From Sunxiuqinia dokdonensis (lineage in GTDB: Bacteria > Bacteroidota > Bacteroidia > Bacteroidales > Prolixibacteraceae), in contig NZ_LGIA01000161.1 of NCBI RefSeq assembly GCF_001270965.1, forward strand, positions 62,001 through 126,000: 64,000 bases of DNA, written 5' to 3'. Each line of letters starts with the position of its first letter. Position 1 is the first letter of the stretch. This document shows, in pieces, positions 24,268 through 34,785 of this stretch. The position numbers and the translations under genes are program-made. The notes under the pieces were generated by a model that was not told where the DNA came from, ran no database searches, and worked only from the letters and a program-made list of their open reading frames with translations.

Positions 24268-26214
24268 TTATTCTAAAAAATTTACTGCCAGTTTGTTTGC
24301 TCTGATCAGTGCGGCAACACTCCAGGCTTGCGATATGGCTCCCTTGCCCTGGTGAGGTGGATTTCCGTTGTAATTCTCCGGAATGGTGCCAATGCAATGT
24401 TCTGTCATTTCTTCTTCAAAACCTTCAATCAGTTTTTTCACGAAGGGTAATCCGCCGCGTTTGTGAATTTTCAAATATCCTTCAACAAAAAACATCAATA
24501 ACCACGGCCAAACCGTTCCTTGGTGAAGTGTCTTTTCGCGCTCGGAAATGCTTCCTACGCAAACTCCTTCATAATGAGCATTCCGAGGCGACAAGGTCCT
24601 TAACCCCCTGGGGGTAAGCAGTTGTTGCTTGGCGGCACTGAGTACTTGCTTTTGTTTTTCCCGATCGAGCGGGCTGTAATCCAAAGCTGCTGCTATCACC
24701 ATATTGGGCCTGACCGACCAGTCTTTGACGTCATCTTTCACGCAGTCGGCCAAATAGCCATGTTCTTCGCACCAAAACTGACGCATAAACGAATCGGCAA
24801 TTTGCTTGGGCAAAGCCTCCCATTCCTTGGTAAACCCCTTATCACCGACGGCCTCGGCCAGCTCGAGCGCAAAACAAATGGCGTTGTACCAAAGGGCATT
24901 GACTTCCACCGGCATTCCGGCCCGCTGAACAACTGGCTTGCCATTCACATACGAATCCATCCAGGTAAGTGCCAGGTTGTCATCTTCACCCTCAATGAGG
25001 CCGAGCTCATTCATTTTTATATTGAAATCGGTTCCTTTTAGGTAGGCGTTCAGAATCTGCTTCATAACCTCCCCATATTTCTCCCAGATATGTTTCCAAT
25101 TTTTTGTTTCGTTCGCATATTGCTGCAAGGCCCAAAAAAACCATAGCGGCGTATCGATATTATTATAGGCTGGCTGTCGCTGTCCGTTAACATTCGGGAA
25201 AAGGCCGTTTTTCATATTTTTCAGCTGGGTGTCAACGACAGCTTCAAACAGATCGGGTTCATCCTGATCAAGCGTGAGCGCTGGCAGCGCAACAAAAGTT
25301 TGGCGTGGTATCGATCCATACCAGGGAAACCCAGCGACAAGATCGTGATCTTCACCCCGCTTGATAAAAAATTGCTGTCCGGCATTGACCAAAAAACTTC
25401 TAAAGGTATCACGCGGCGGCCTTTTGTTCAGCTCTCGCGTAAATTTTGCTTTGATGGTATCGGGGTTCGCTTCTTTGACAGATGCTGAAAACACGATACT
25501 TTCCCCTTTTTTAATCGGCAACTCAAAATACCCCGGAACAAACAGGTCTTCGCGATAGTCGTAGCCCCGGTTCTTTTCCTTCAGGTACTCAATATTGTTG
25601 TACCAACCCGGCACGGCAATAAACTCGGCAGGTTTGGAAAACTGCATGTGTAAAAACGGATAGCCTTCATAAAGCTTCATTTTAATACCGTTTGGCGCTT
25701 TCTTGTATTTGGTGTTGGCATACAAGTTCGCCTTACTAAGCTCGTGCACGTTCCGAAAAGCCAAAAATGGTTTGAATTTGAGCGTTGTTGGCGAATTGGC
25801 TTCCACCAGCGTATAGCGGGTCAACACCTGCTGCTCATTCTCAACCAATATCCGTTCCTTCGACAGCACAACTCCGCCAACCCGAAAGGTTGTCTTCGGA
25901 ATCTGGTCCACTTCGAAGTCGCGAATGTATTTATGCCCTTTGGGTTCATAAAAATCGTTTTCATATTTATGAATGCCCAAATTAAACTCGGCGCCATGCT
26001 GAACGACGGTCTCGTCAAAAGAGGATAGCAAAACGTGTTTGCCTCCATCCAGCTCATCGAGCTGACAGATTAGCAATCCGTGATACTTTCGGGTGTTGCA
26101 TCCGGAAATTGTGGTACTGATGTATGAACCTGCCCGGTTTGACCGGAGAACTTCCCGCGAAAGGGAGTATTCCAGATTAACTAAACGACTTTTATCAAAT
26201 TTTAGGTAGCTCAT
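24268..26214 (-). CDS. Glycogen debranching enzyme (amylo-alpha-1,6-glucosidase, GDE type)
   Basis: About 648 residues from ATG 26214; the longer frame to 26238 starts with a non-ATG codon. The N-terminal domain (about 1-270) is the GDE_N type ('RSNRAGSYISTTISGCNTRKYHGLLI'). The C-terminal (alpha/alpha)6 barrel has 'GFPWYGSIPRQTFVALPAL', 'DNLALTWMDS' with a probable catalytic Asp, and 'EKTLHQGTVWPWLLMFF'. The enzyme removes alpha-1,6 branch stubs from glycogen. It forms one leftward unit with the GT4 and GH57 genes. Confidence 0.93.
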   Translation of the reverse strand: MSYLKFDKSRLVNLEYSLSREVLRSNRAGSYISTTISGCNTRKYHGLLICQLDELDGGKHVLLSSFDETVVQHGAEFNLGIHKYENDFYEPKGHKYIRDFEVDQIPKTTFRVGGVVLSKERILVENEQQVLTRYTLVEANSPTTLKFKPFLAFRNVHELSKANLYANTKYKKAPNGIKMKLYEGYPFLHMQFSKPAEFIAVPGWYNNIEYLKEKNRGYDYREDLFVPGYFELPIKKGESIVFSASVKEANPDTIKAKFTRELNKRPPRDTFRSFLVNAGQQFFIKRGEDHDLVAGFPWYGSIPRQTFVALPALTLDQDEPDLFEAVVDTQLKNMKNGLFPNVNGQRQPAYNNIDTPLWFFWALQQYANETKNWKHIWEKYGEVMKQILNAYLKGTDFNIKMNELGLIEGEDDNLALTWMDSYVNGKPVVQRAGMPVEVNALWYNAICFALELAEAVGDKGFTKEWEALPKQIADSFMRQFWCEEHGYLADCVKDDVKDWSVRPNMVIAAALDYSPLDREKQKQVLSAAKQQLLTPRGLRTLSPRNAHYEGVCVGSISEREKTLHQGTVWPWLLMFFVEGYLKIHKRGGLPFVKKLIEGFEEEMTEHCIGTIPENYNGNPPHQGKGAISQAWSVAALIRANKLAVNFLE

Positions 26215-26316
26215 AATTCCAGACGTTGGCTTAATCAAATTAGTAAATAAATTTTTATAAAACAGGCAATCAGTTTGAGATGGCGGTTCTGTACAAATGT
26301 ACGCAAAGGAATCCGT

Positions 26317-27333
26317 TCATTTCACGCTTCCCTGCTGATAACCATTCAATTCCAGTTCAAAATACTTCTTTTCATTTCCTAAATTAAGAAAAGGAAAAGT
26401 TTTCAATAAATTATTGATCTCTTTTAGGTTGTATAACAGAAAACTTTCATAGGCTTTGGACTGCTTTCGAACAGGACGGTGCTCCATGCCTTTGACGATT
26501 TTCAAAACCTGATCTGTTAGCTTCAGGCTTTCTTCGGCCATCAGTTTTGAACTGAATTTATGCCAGATATGATCAACAGCCTGCTCGCTAATATGCAACA
26601 TGTCAGGCGCATAAAACCGATAGTCGCGCAGTTCGTCCATCACAATTTCGTAGGATGGGAAGTAGGCGCATTGCTCTTCGCCGAAGCCTGTAATCAGCCG
26701 ATCAACGGCCAATAACAGCGTCGATTTACTGAGCTGATTTTCAACAGCACCATCTTTCCAATGGCGTATAGGGCTGACTGTGAACAGGATCTTTAACTTT
26801 GGGTTAAATCTCCAAAGTGCCAAAATCAGCTCCCGGTAATCTTCCACAATTTCACCGGGCGTCAAGCGAAGTCGTTTAAACTCAGCAGCCGGCAGCTTGT
26901 GGCAGTTTGAAACGATTTGTCCGGTTCTTTTCAGCTCAAAAATCCAGGCTGTGCCCAGCGACAGCATCAAAAACTCACTTTCTTTTAAATGTGCTGCCGA
27001 AAGGATCAGTTGCTCATTGATTCCATCCAGCACCTGCTGCTGGTTGGTTGACGAAAACCGGCTGTGATGGTCGAAACTGTGCCAAACCCCGTCGTGTTCA
27101 AACAAATCAGCTTCAGAATACGCTTTCCCTTCCACGAGCAAACGCAGACTTTTGGAAATCGACTGCGGATTATACAAAATGCCGAAGGGGTTTACGTCAA
27201 CCTGAAACTTCAGCCGTTGCATTCGCTGCCCAATATTCTCGGCAAAACACGAACCCAGCAGCATCAATTTTGAATGGTAGTCAATCTTCCATCCCAGATC
27301 CTTTATATTCACTTCGGTGTAATACTGGTTCAT
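26317..27333 (-). CDS. GSCFA domain protein
   Basis: A 338-residue protein with the family-defining GSCFA motif at residues 27-31 ('LLGSCFAENIGQRM'), plus 'NPFGILYNPQSI', 'LSLGTAWIFE' and 'TVSPIRHWKDGAV'. The family (PF08885) resembles SGNH/GDSL esterases, with the Ser of GSC as likely nucleophile, but no substrate is established. Its ATG abuts the branching enzyme stop with no gap, so the two are translationally coupled. This suggests a role linked to glucan metabolism or just convenient co-expression. Confidence 0.92.
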   Translation of the reverse strand: MNQYYTEVNIKDLGWKIDYHSKLMLLGSCFAENIGQRMQRLKFQVDVNPFGILYNPQSISKSLRLLVEGKAYSEADLFEHDGVWHSFDHHSRFSSTNQQQVLDGINEQLILSAAHLKESEFLMLSLGTAWIFELKRTGQIVSNCHKLPAAEFKRLRLTPGEIVEDYRELILALWRFNPKLKILFTVSPIRHWKDGAVENQLSKSTLLLAVDRLITGFGEEQCAYFPSYEIVMDELRDYRFYAPDMLHISEQAVDHIWHKFSSKLMAEESLKLTDQVLKIVKGMEHRPVRKQSKAYESFLLYNLKEINNLLKTFPFLNLGNEKKYFELELNGYQQGSVK

Positions 27334-29346
27334 TTATCTTACCCTTTTAAAAGCTTCTCTTTTCAACACAATGGCGGTTCGGGCGGGCAAATACAGATGC
27401 AGGTAATGCTGGCTTGTTAAGCCCGCCGATGGCCTTGTGTAGTAAGTCATTCGTTTGTCGATCCGTTCCTGTCCTCCAAAGCGCCCTTCATCAGTATTAA
27501 AAAGGATTTTAAACTTGGAAGGTTCAACCGGAATCCCATAATCTGTATAAGATTGTGTGGGATTAAAATTAAACACCATCAGGAATTCGCCGCGCTGGTA
27601 ACTCAGTACCTTATCGCCGTTGTTGTCGTATCGCCAGACCACCTCCGGGGTTTCAAGCAAGCCAACCTGGCGAATCCACTGCATCATTTGCTGATCAAAA
27701 TCAGAGAGTAAATGGTAACGCAGCTCTTTGTTTTCGGCCAAACTCCATATTCGTTTGGCATGTTTATACGACCAGTTATTTCCTTCCCTTGGAAAGTCAA
27801 TCCATTCGGGATGGCCAAATTCATTGCCCATAAAGTTGAGATAGGCTCCGCCAGCGCAGGTGACGGTAGCCAGGCGGATCATCTTATGCAAAGCCATTCC
27901 GCGGTCAACCAACAAGTTGGGCTGGTCTTTCCGCATGCTAAAATACATTTCCTTGTCCATGAGCCTGAAGATGATGGTCTTGTCGCCCACCAGCGCCTGG
28001 TCATGCGATTCGGCATAGCTCACCACTTTTTCATCCAAACGCTTCGACGTCAGCTCATGAAAAATCTGGCCCATGTCCCAATTGTCATCCGGGATTTCCT
28101 TGATCAGCTTAATCCAGAAATCGGGCACGCCCATGGCCATTCGGTAATCAAAGCCATACCCTCCTCCTTCAATTGGGGTGGCCAGCCCCGGCATGCCACT
28201 CACCTCTTCGGCAATGGACAGGGCGTTGGGATCTACCTCGTGAATAAGCTTGCTGGCCAGGTAAAAATAGCTGACGGCTTCCTGATCTACTCCTCCATCG
28301 TAATAATCGTCGTATTTCGTAAAGGCTTTCCCCAATCCGTGGTCGAAATAAAGCATGCTGGTCACGCCGTCGAACCGAAAACCATCAAACTTAAAATCTT
28401 CGAGCCAGTACCGAATATTGGACAGTAAAAAGTGCAGGACTTCATTTTTGCCATAATTGAAACAGTAGGAATCCCAGGCCGGATGTTCGCCTTTTGCACC
28501 CGAATGAAAAAACTGGTAGCGGGTGCCATCGTAATTTCCCAATCCCTCCACTTCATTTTTCACCGCATGCGAATGTACCAGGTCAATAATCACCGCCAGT
28601 CCCATTCCGTGGGCTTCATCGATTAACTGCTTGAGTTCTTCGGGCGTTCCGAAACGCGATGAAGGCGCAAAAAAACTGGACACGTGATAGCCAAAACTTC
28701 CGTAGTAGGGATGCTCCGGAATAGCCATCAGCTGCACAGTGTTGTAGCCGGCTGCCTTGATACGCGGTAAAATTTGCTCGCGAAATTCATTGTAAGTATG
28801 CACCCGCTCTTCTTCGCCCGCCATGCCAACATGGCTTTCGTAAATCAGCGGCGCTTCTTCGGCCCGCATGTAATTGGGATGTTTCCACTCAAAATCTTTT
28901 TCCTGAATCCACACCTGGGCATTGAAAAGTTTGGTTTCTTCATCCTGAACCACGCGCTTACACCAGGCAGGTATTCGCTTGCCGTTACCACCATTCCAGT
29001 GCATCGAAAAGGCATACAGTTGTCCATGCACCAATTTGTCTTCGGGCAGGGAAAGCTCCCAGTGCCCATCGCCAATGGCCTGTAAGCGATAATCATCCCG
29101 CTCCTGCCAGTCGTTGAAATCGCCGATCATGAAGATTTGGGTCGCGTTTGGCGCCCAGTCGCGGATGACCCAGCCTGTGCTGGTTTTGTGCAAGCCAAAC
29201 CAATGATGTCCGCTTGCAAAATCTTTTAACGAGCCATTTTGTGTCAGCTCCTGTTCTTTGGCTTTGGCTTGATTTATACGATCGATAATCACTGCAGCAT
29301 GTGGTTCAAGGTATCGATCGTTTTGTACGAGTTGAGGTATTTCCAT
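27334..29346 (-). CDS. glgB: 1,4-alpha-glucan branching enzyme
   Basis: A 670-residue GH13 branching enzyme of the eukaryote-like type. An N-terminal CBM48-like domain ('VIRDWAPNATQIFMIGDFNDW', about 60-150) precedes the TIM barrel. The barrel motifs are all present: 'VIIDLVHSHA', 'FDGFRFDGVTSML' with the nucleophile Asp, 'IAEEVSG' with the acid/base Glu, and 'YAESHDQAL' with the transition-state Asp. It introduces alpha-1,6 branches into glycogen. It is the first gene of the leftward glycogen block, facing a divergent GH3 gene across 192 bases. Confidence 0.96.
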   Translation of the reverse strand: MEIPQLVQNDRYLEPHAAVIIDRINQAKAKEQELTQNGSLKDFASGHHWFGLHKTSTGWVIRDWAPNATQIFMIGDFNDWQERDDYRLQAIGDGHWELSLPEDKLVHGQLYAFSMHWNGGNGKRIPAWCKRVVQDEETKLFNAQVWIQEKDFEWKHPNYMRAEEAPLIYESHVGMAGEEERVHTYNEFREQILPRIKAAGYNTVQLMAIPEHPYYGSFGYHVSSFFAPSSRFGTPEELKQLIDEAHGMGLAVIIDLVHSHAVKNEVEGLGNYDGTRYQFFHSGAKGEHPAWDSYCFNYGKNEVLHFLLSNIRYWLEDFKFDGFRFDGVTSMLYFDHGLGKAFTKYDDYYDGGVDQEAVSYFYLASKLIHEVDPNALSIAEEVSGMPGLATPIEGGGYGFDYRMAMGVPDFWIKLIKEIPDDNWDMGQIFHELTSKRLDEKVVSYAESHDQALVGDKTIIFRLMDKEMYFSMRKDQPNLLVDRGMALHKMIRLATVTCAGGAYLNFMGNEFGHPEWIDFPREGNNWSYKHAKRIWSLAENKELRYHLLSDFDQQMMQWIRQVGLLETPEVVWRYDNNGDKVLSYQRGEFLMVFNFNPTQSYTDYGIPVEPSKFKILFNTDEGRFGGQERIDKRMTYYTRPSAGLTSQHYLHLYLPARTAIVLKREAFKRVR

Positions 29347-29432
29347 AGGTGAATGCTTTCCCTAAAGATAGGAAAATGCCTGATAGAATGCCACGGATCG
29401 GAGTTTAAATCAACAATAATTTGTTACCTGTT

Positions 29433-29466
29433 TTTGTTGAAAAGAATTAATCAAAACATATTATTG
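29433..29466 (+). promoter_or_regulatory. Candidate promoter of the GH3 gene
   Basis: A TATTATTG box (29459-29466) matches seven of eight positions of TAnnTTTG. TTTG (29433-29436) and TTG (29437-29439) lie 22 and 19 bases upstream, suitable for a -33 element. It sits about 73 bases before the ATG. This is pattern matching only. Confidence 0.35.
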
Positions 29467-29538
29467 AACACGCCTTAAAATTTCGCAAAAAGCTTTATTC
29501 GGCTTATCTTTTCGTTCAAAACCTGAAACTGAATCGAG

Positions 29539-31497
29539 ATGAAAAAACTATTCAAAGTCATCCTCTATTTTCTCCTCATTGCCGTGGGAATTGTTCTGGT
29601 TGCCACCCTCGCTTTTAATACCTACTACTCCATATTAAACAAAAAGGCCGAAAAGGAACTTCAAGATGTTCAGCTGTTAACCATCGATGGACTCCGGTTT
29701 CGGGACTTGAATAAGAATGAACGGCTGGATCCATACGAAGACGCGCGTCAGCCAGTTGATGTTCGGGTGGAAGACATCCTCTCACAAATGACACTGGAAG
29801 AAAAAATCGGGCTCATGTGGCATCCACCCATTGGTGTTGGCGACAAGGGAGAACTTCAAACCAAGCCCGGCATTTATAGTGCAGTATCTACCTACGATGC
29901 CGTCATTCACAAAAAGCTCAATCATTTCAACTTGTTCGCCGTACCGGAAGCAAAACACCTCGCAAACTGGTCAAACCGGTTACAGCAGCTGGCTGAGAAA
30001 ACGCGCCTGGGAATCCCGGTCAGTATCAGTACTGACCCCCGGCATGGGCTTTCCAACTTCATTGGCATGGATCTGCTGGGCGGTGAGTGGTCGCGCTGGC
30101 CGGAGCCTGTTGGGCTGGCAGCCATTGGCGACTCATCGCTGGTGGTTGAGTTTGGAGAAATCGCGCGGCAGGAGTATCGTGCCGTGGGCATCCACACCGC
30201 GCTTCACCCGATGGCTGATTTGGCCACTGACCCCCGCTGGGCCCGAATTAACGGCACGTTTGGCGAGGATGCCAGGCTCTCGGCAAAACTGACCGCCGCC
30301 TATATTTACGGATTTCAGGGCGACTCGCTGGACAGCAACAGCGTGGCCTGCATGACCAAACACTGGCCTGGCGGCGGCCCGCAAGAGGCCGGCGAAGATG
30401 CTCACTTTCATTACGGGAAAAATCAGGTTTACCCGGGTAATAACTTCAAATACCATCTGATTCCTTTTGAAGCGGCACTTGCAGCCAACACCGCGATGAT
30501 GATGCCCTATTATGGCATTGCCGTTGACCAAACCACCGAAAACGTGGGGATGAGCTTCAACAAGGAAATTATTACCAAACTGCTGCGCGAGGAATACGGC
30601 TATGATGGCGTGGTTTGCACCGACTGGGGTATTATTGAAGGATTCTCATTTCTGGGTTACGAACTGGTGGAGGCCAAAAACTGGGGCGTTGAAAATTTAT
30701 CGGTTGACGATCGGATTGCTAAAGTAATTGACGCCGGAGTTGACCAGTTTGGAGGAAACATGCACACCCGCCAGCTGCTTCGGTTGGTAAGAAAAGGCGA
30801 GGTGTCGGAAGATCGGATTGACGAGTCGGCGCGCCGCTTGCTACGGGTTAAATTTGAACTTGGCTTGTTCGACAATCCGTTTGTTGATCCGGAACAGGCT
30901 GTTGAAATTGTGAATCAAAAAACATCCAAAGAAAAGGGACAAATGGCCCAGCGAAAGTCGATCGTGTTGTTAAAAAACGGAGCCGATGGCCACCGTCAGA
31001 ACGTCCTTCCATTAAAAAAAGAAATAAAAATATACACGGAGAACATCAATCCTGAAGTGGCATCAAACTATGCGACGGTCGTCGCGAAACTTGAGGAGGC
31101 CGACTTCGCGATACTGCGGCTCACAACGCCATTTGAAAATCGTACCGATGACTTCATTGAGCGGATGTTCCACCAAGGCGATTTGAATTTTCCTGAGCCG
31201 GAACTTTCACGACTGCTCAACATCATGCATAAAAAACCTACCATCGTTTGCATCTACCTGGATCGTGCGGCAGTCATTCCCGAAATCGCCCAACAAAGTA
31301 AAGGCCTGCTGGCCGACTTTGGCGCTGAAGATGAGGCCGTACTGGATGTTATTTTTGGAGATTTTAAGCCGCAAGCCAAACTTCCCTTCGAACTGCCTTC
31401 GTCAATGGAGGCTGTGGAAACCCAAAAGGAAGATGTGCCCTACGATTCGAAAAATCCTTTGTATCCGTTTGGCTTTGGGCTGACTTATGACGAGTAA
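29539..31497 (+). CDS. Glycoside hydrolase family 3 beta-glucosidase-like protein, membrane-anchored
   Basis: A 652-residue GH3 enzyme. A hydrophobic N-terminal helix (about residues 4-28) without a lipobox suggests a signal anchor or a cleaved signal. The catalytic (beta/alpha)8 domain spans about 85-450 with 'KHWPGGGPQEAGEDAHFHYG' and 'YDGVVCTDWGIIEG', whose Asp is the family nucleophile. The alpha/beta sandwich domain follows and ends near 'YPFGFGLTYDE'; no fibronectin-III-like domain is present, so it is shorter than BglX. The substrate (a beta-glucoside or related glycan in the periplasm) is inferred. It is transcribed away from the glycogen genes. Confidence 0.92.
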   Translation: MKKLFKVILYFLLIAVGIVLVATLAFNTYYSILNKKAEKELQDVQLLTIDGLRFRDLNKNERLDPYEDARQPVDVRVEDILSQMTLEEKIGLMWHPPIGVGDKGELQTKPGIYSAVSTYDAVIHKKLNHFNLFAVPEAKHLANWSNRLQQLAEKTRLGIPVSISTDPRHGLSNFIGMDLLGGEWSRWPEPVGLAAIGDSSLVVEFGEIARQEYRAVGIHTALHPMADLATDPRWARINGTFGEDARLSAKLTAAYIYGFQGDSLDSNSVACMTKHWPGGGPQEAGEDAHFHYGKNQVYPGNNFKYHLIPFEAALAANTAMMMPYYGIAVDQTTENVGMSFNKEIITKLLREEYGYDGVVCTDWGIIEGFSFLGYELVEAKNWGVENLSVDDRIAKVIDAGVDQFGGNMHTRQLLRLVRKGEVSEDRIDESARRLLRVKFELGLFDNPFVDPEQAVEIVNQKTSKEKGQMAQRKSIVLLKNGADGHRQNVLPLKKEIKIYTENINPEVASNYATVVAKLEEADFAILRLTTPFENRTDDFIERMFHQGDLNFPEPELSRLLNIMHKKPTIVCIYLDRAAVIPEIAQQSKGLLADFGAEDEAVLDVIFGDFKPQAKLPFELPSSMEAVETQKEDVPYDSKNPLYPFGFGLTYDE

Positions 31498-31564
31498 GTG
31501 AACCAACTCGCCTTCGGATTTCTCTCCAGTGTCTCTAAGCTTAAACCAATCGTTTCGCATAAAT

Positions 31565-31949
31565 TAAAACCAACTGTTCATTTTCCAAAATCAGAATAGC
31601 CTAAACTAAAACAAGCTTCTCAGACTACAAAACTATGACCTCTTCTGATAAAACTTGTGCGTCGTTAATTCACACTTGCACCCTCTCCAATAAAACTTGA
31701 ACTTCATTTTACAAAAGTCTTACCTTTTCTGACAAAAGTACTACCTCTTTTTTTAAAAGTTGAACTTCATTACTTAAAAGTGGTACTTCATCTGGCAAAA
31801 GTATTACTTCATCTGGCAAAAGCCGTAGATCATCTAGCCAAAGTAATACATCTCTTAGCAAAAGTAATACATCATTTTACAACAATAGAACCGCATTTGT
31901 TAAAACTGAAACTGATTATTTCAAAACTAAAAGCATTTTTTTCAAAATC
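31565..31949. repeat. Array of ~18 x 21-bp phased A-tract repeats
   Basis: A YAAAA start recurs at 31565, 31586, 31607, 31628, 31649, (31670), 31691, 31712, 31733, 31754, 31775, 31796, 31817, (31838), 31859, (31880), 31901, 31922 and 31943, an exact 21-base register; bracketed units have a broken A-tract. Central units approach CAAAAGTATTACTTCATCTGG. Sequence diverges strongly between units while spacing never shifts. One frame stays open from 31669 to 31983 with seven-residue repeats but has no credible start. Confidence 0.9.
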
Positions 31950-32001
31950 TTTTGCACCAACGGATATCAATTCCCATCGGTGAACAGGGGGCCTATCCAT
32001 C

Positions 32002-32041
32002 AAACGGGGTGACCTGCTGCCAAGTCACCCCGTTTCTGTTT
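32002..32041 (+). terminator. Strong terminator after the 21-bp array, convergent with katG
   Basis: A 12-bp perfect stem AAACGGGGTGAC / GTCACCCCGTTT with a 10-base loop is followed on the plus strand by CTGTTTTTT. The T-run is on the plus side, so it best terminates rightward transcription that would include the array; it may also stop leftward katG transcription, though its minus-side T-run is short. Confidence 0.75.
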
Positions 32042-32076
32042 TTTAAGCAAACCTGCTTTTACAGGTTCTGCTATGT

Positions 32077-34338
<2,262 letters not shown>

Positions 34339-34412
34339 TTAATTTTTCTTGTTATGACCTACAATTTACGAAAAGCCTATCGATATTTTTTATCTATTGT
34401 TTCTATCCAGAC

Positions 34413-34427
34413 ATAGATGAAAACTAT
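34413..34427. promoter_or_regulatory. OxyR-like half-operator upstream of katG
   Basis: ATAGATGAAAACTAT fits ATAG-N7-CTAT, half of the tetrameric OxyR recognition pattern. A further CTAT at 34403 is one base off the ideal register. It lies 81-95 bases upstream of the katG start. OxyR control of peroxidase genes is known in Bacteroides; here it is inferred. Confidence 0.35.
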
Positions 34428-34724
34428 AACTTCGATTTTTATTTTGCTATGATCAATTTCGATTCACTTTGTGGCCGCTATTCTGCCCACAAAACGGGCT
34501 CAGCAAGCCAACAAATTACCAATGCCTCATCATTGAAAAAACATGGTCCTCAGTGAATTGTTTACCGATTTGACCTGCCCGACAACAGGTCAACAAACAA
34601 AAAAAAAAAGAAATGAAGCTGCCATGAATCGAGGGATCCCATTGGGAAGGCCAGCAGAAGCAGAAAGCTTGATTTGAAACCACCGGGAAGGCTGGTTGGT
34701 AAACGGTTTTTTCATGAAAAAGAA

Positions 34725-34754
34725 AGCCGCTCCGGAATATCTTCCGAAACGGCT
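34725..34754 (-). terminator. Hairpin terminator after lpdA
   Basis: An imperfect stem (AGCCGCTCCGGAA / TTCCGAAACGGCT) lies about 30 bases beyond the leftward lpdA stop. The minus-strand continuation is TTCTTTTTC, a good T-tract. Confidence 0.75.
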
Positions 34755-34785
34755 CTCAGCATGTCAACCTTTAAACTTTATTGTA

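Noticed and set aside
31780-31983. Small protein encoded by the A-tract array
   Set aside because: The frame starts with GTG inside a repeat, has no ribosome-binding site and simply reflects the in-frame 21-bp period.
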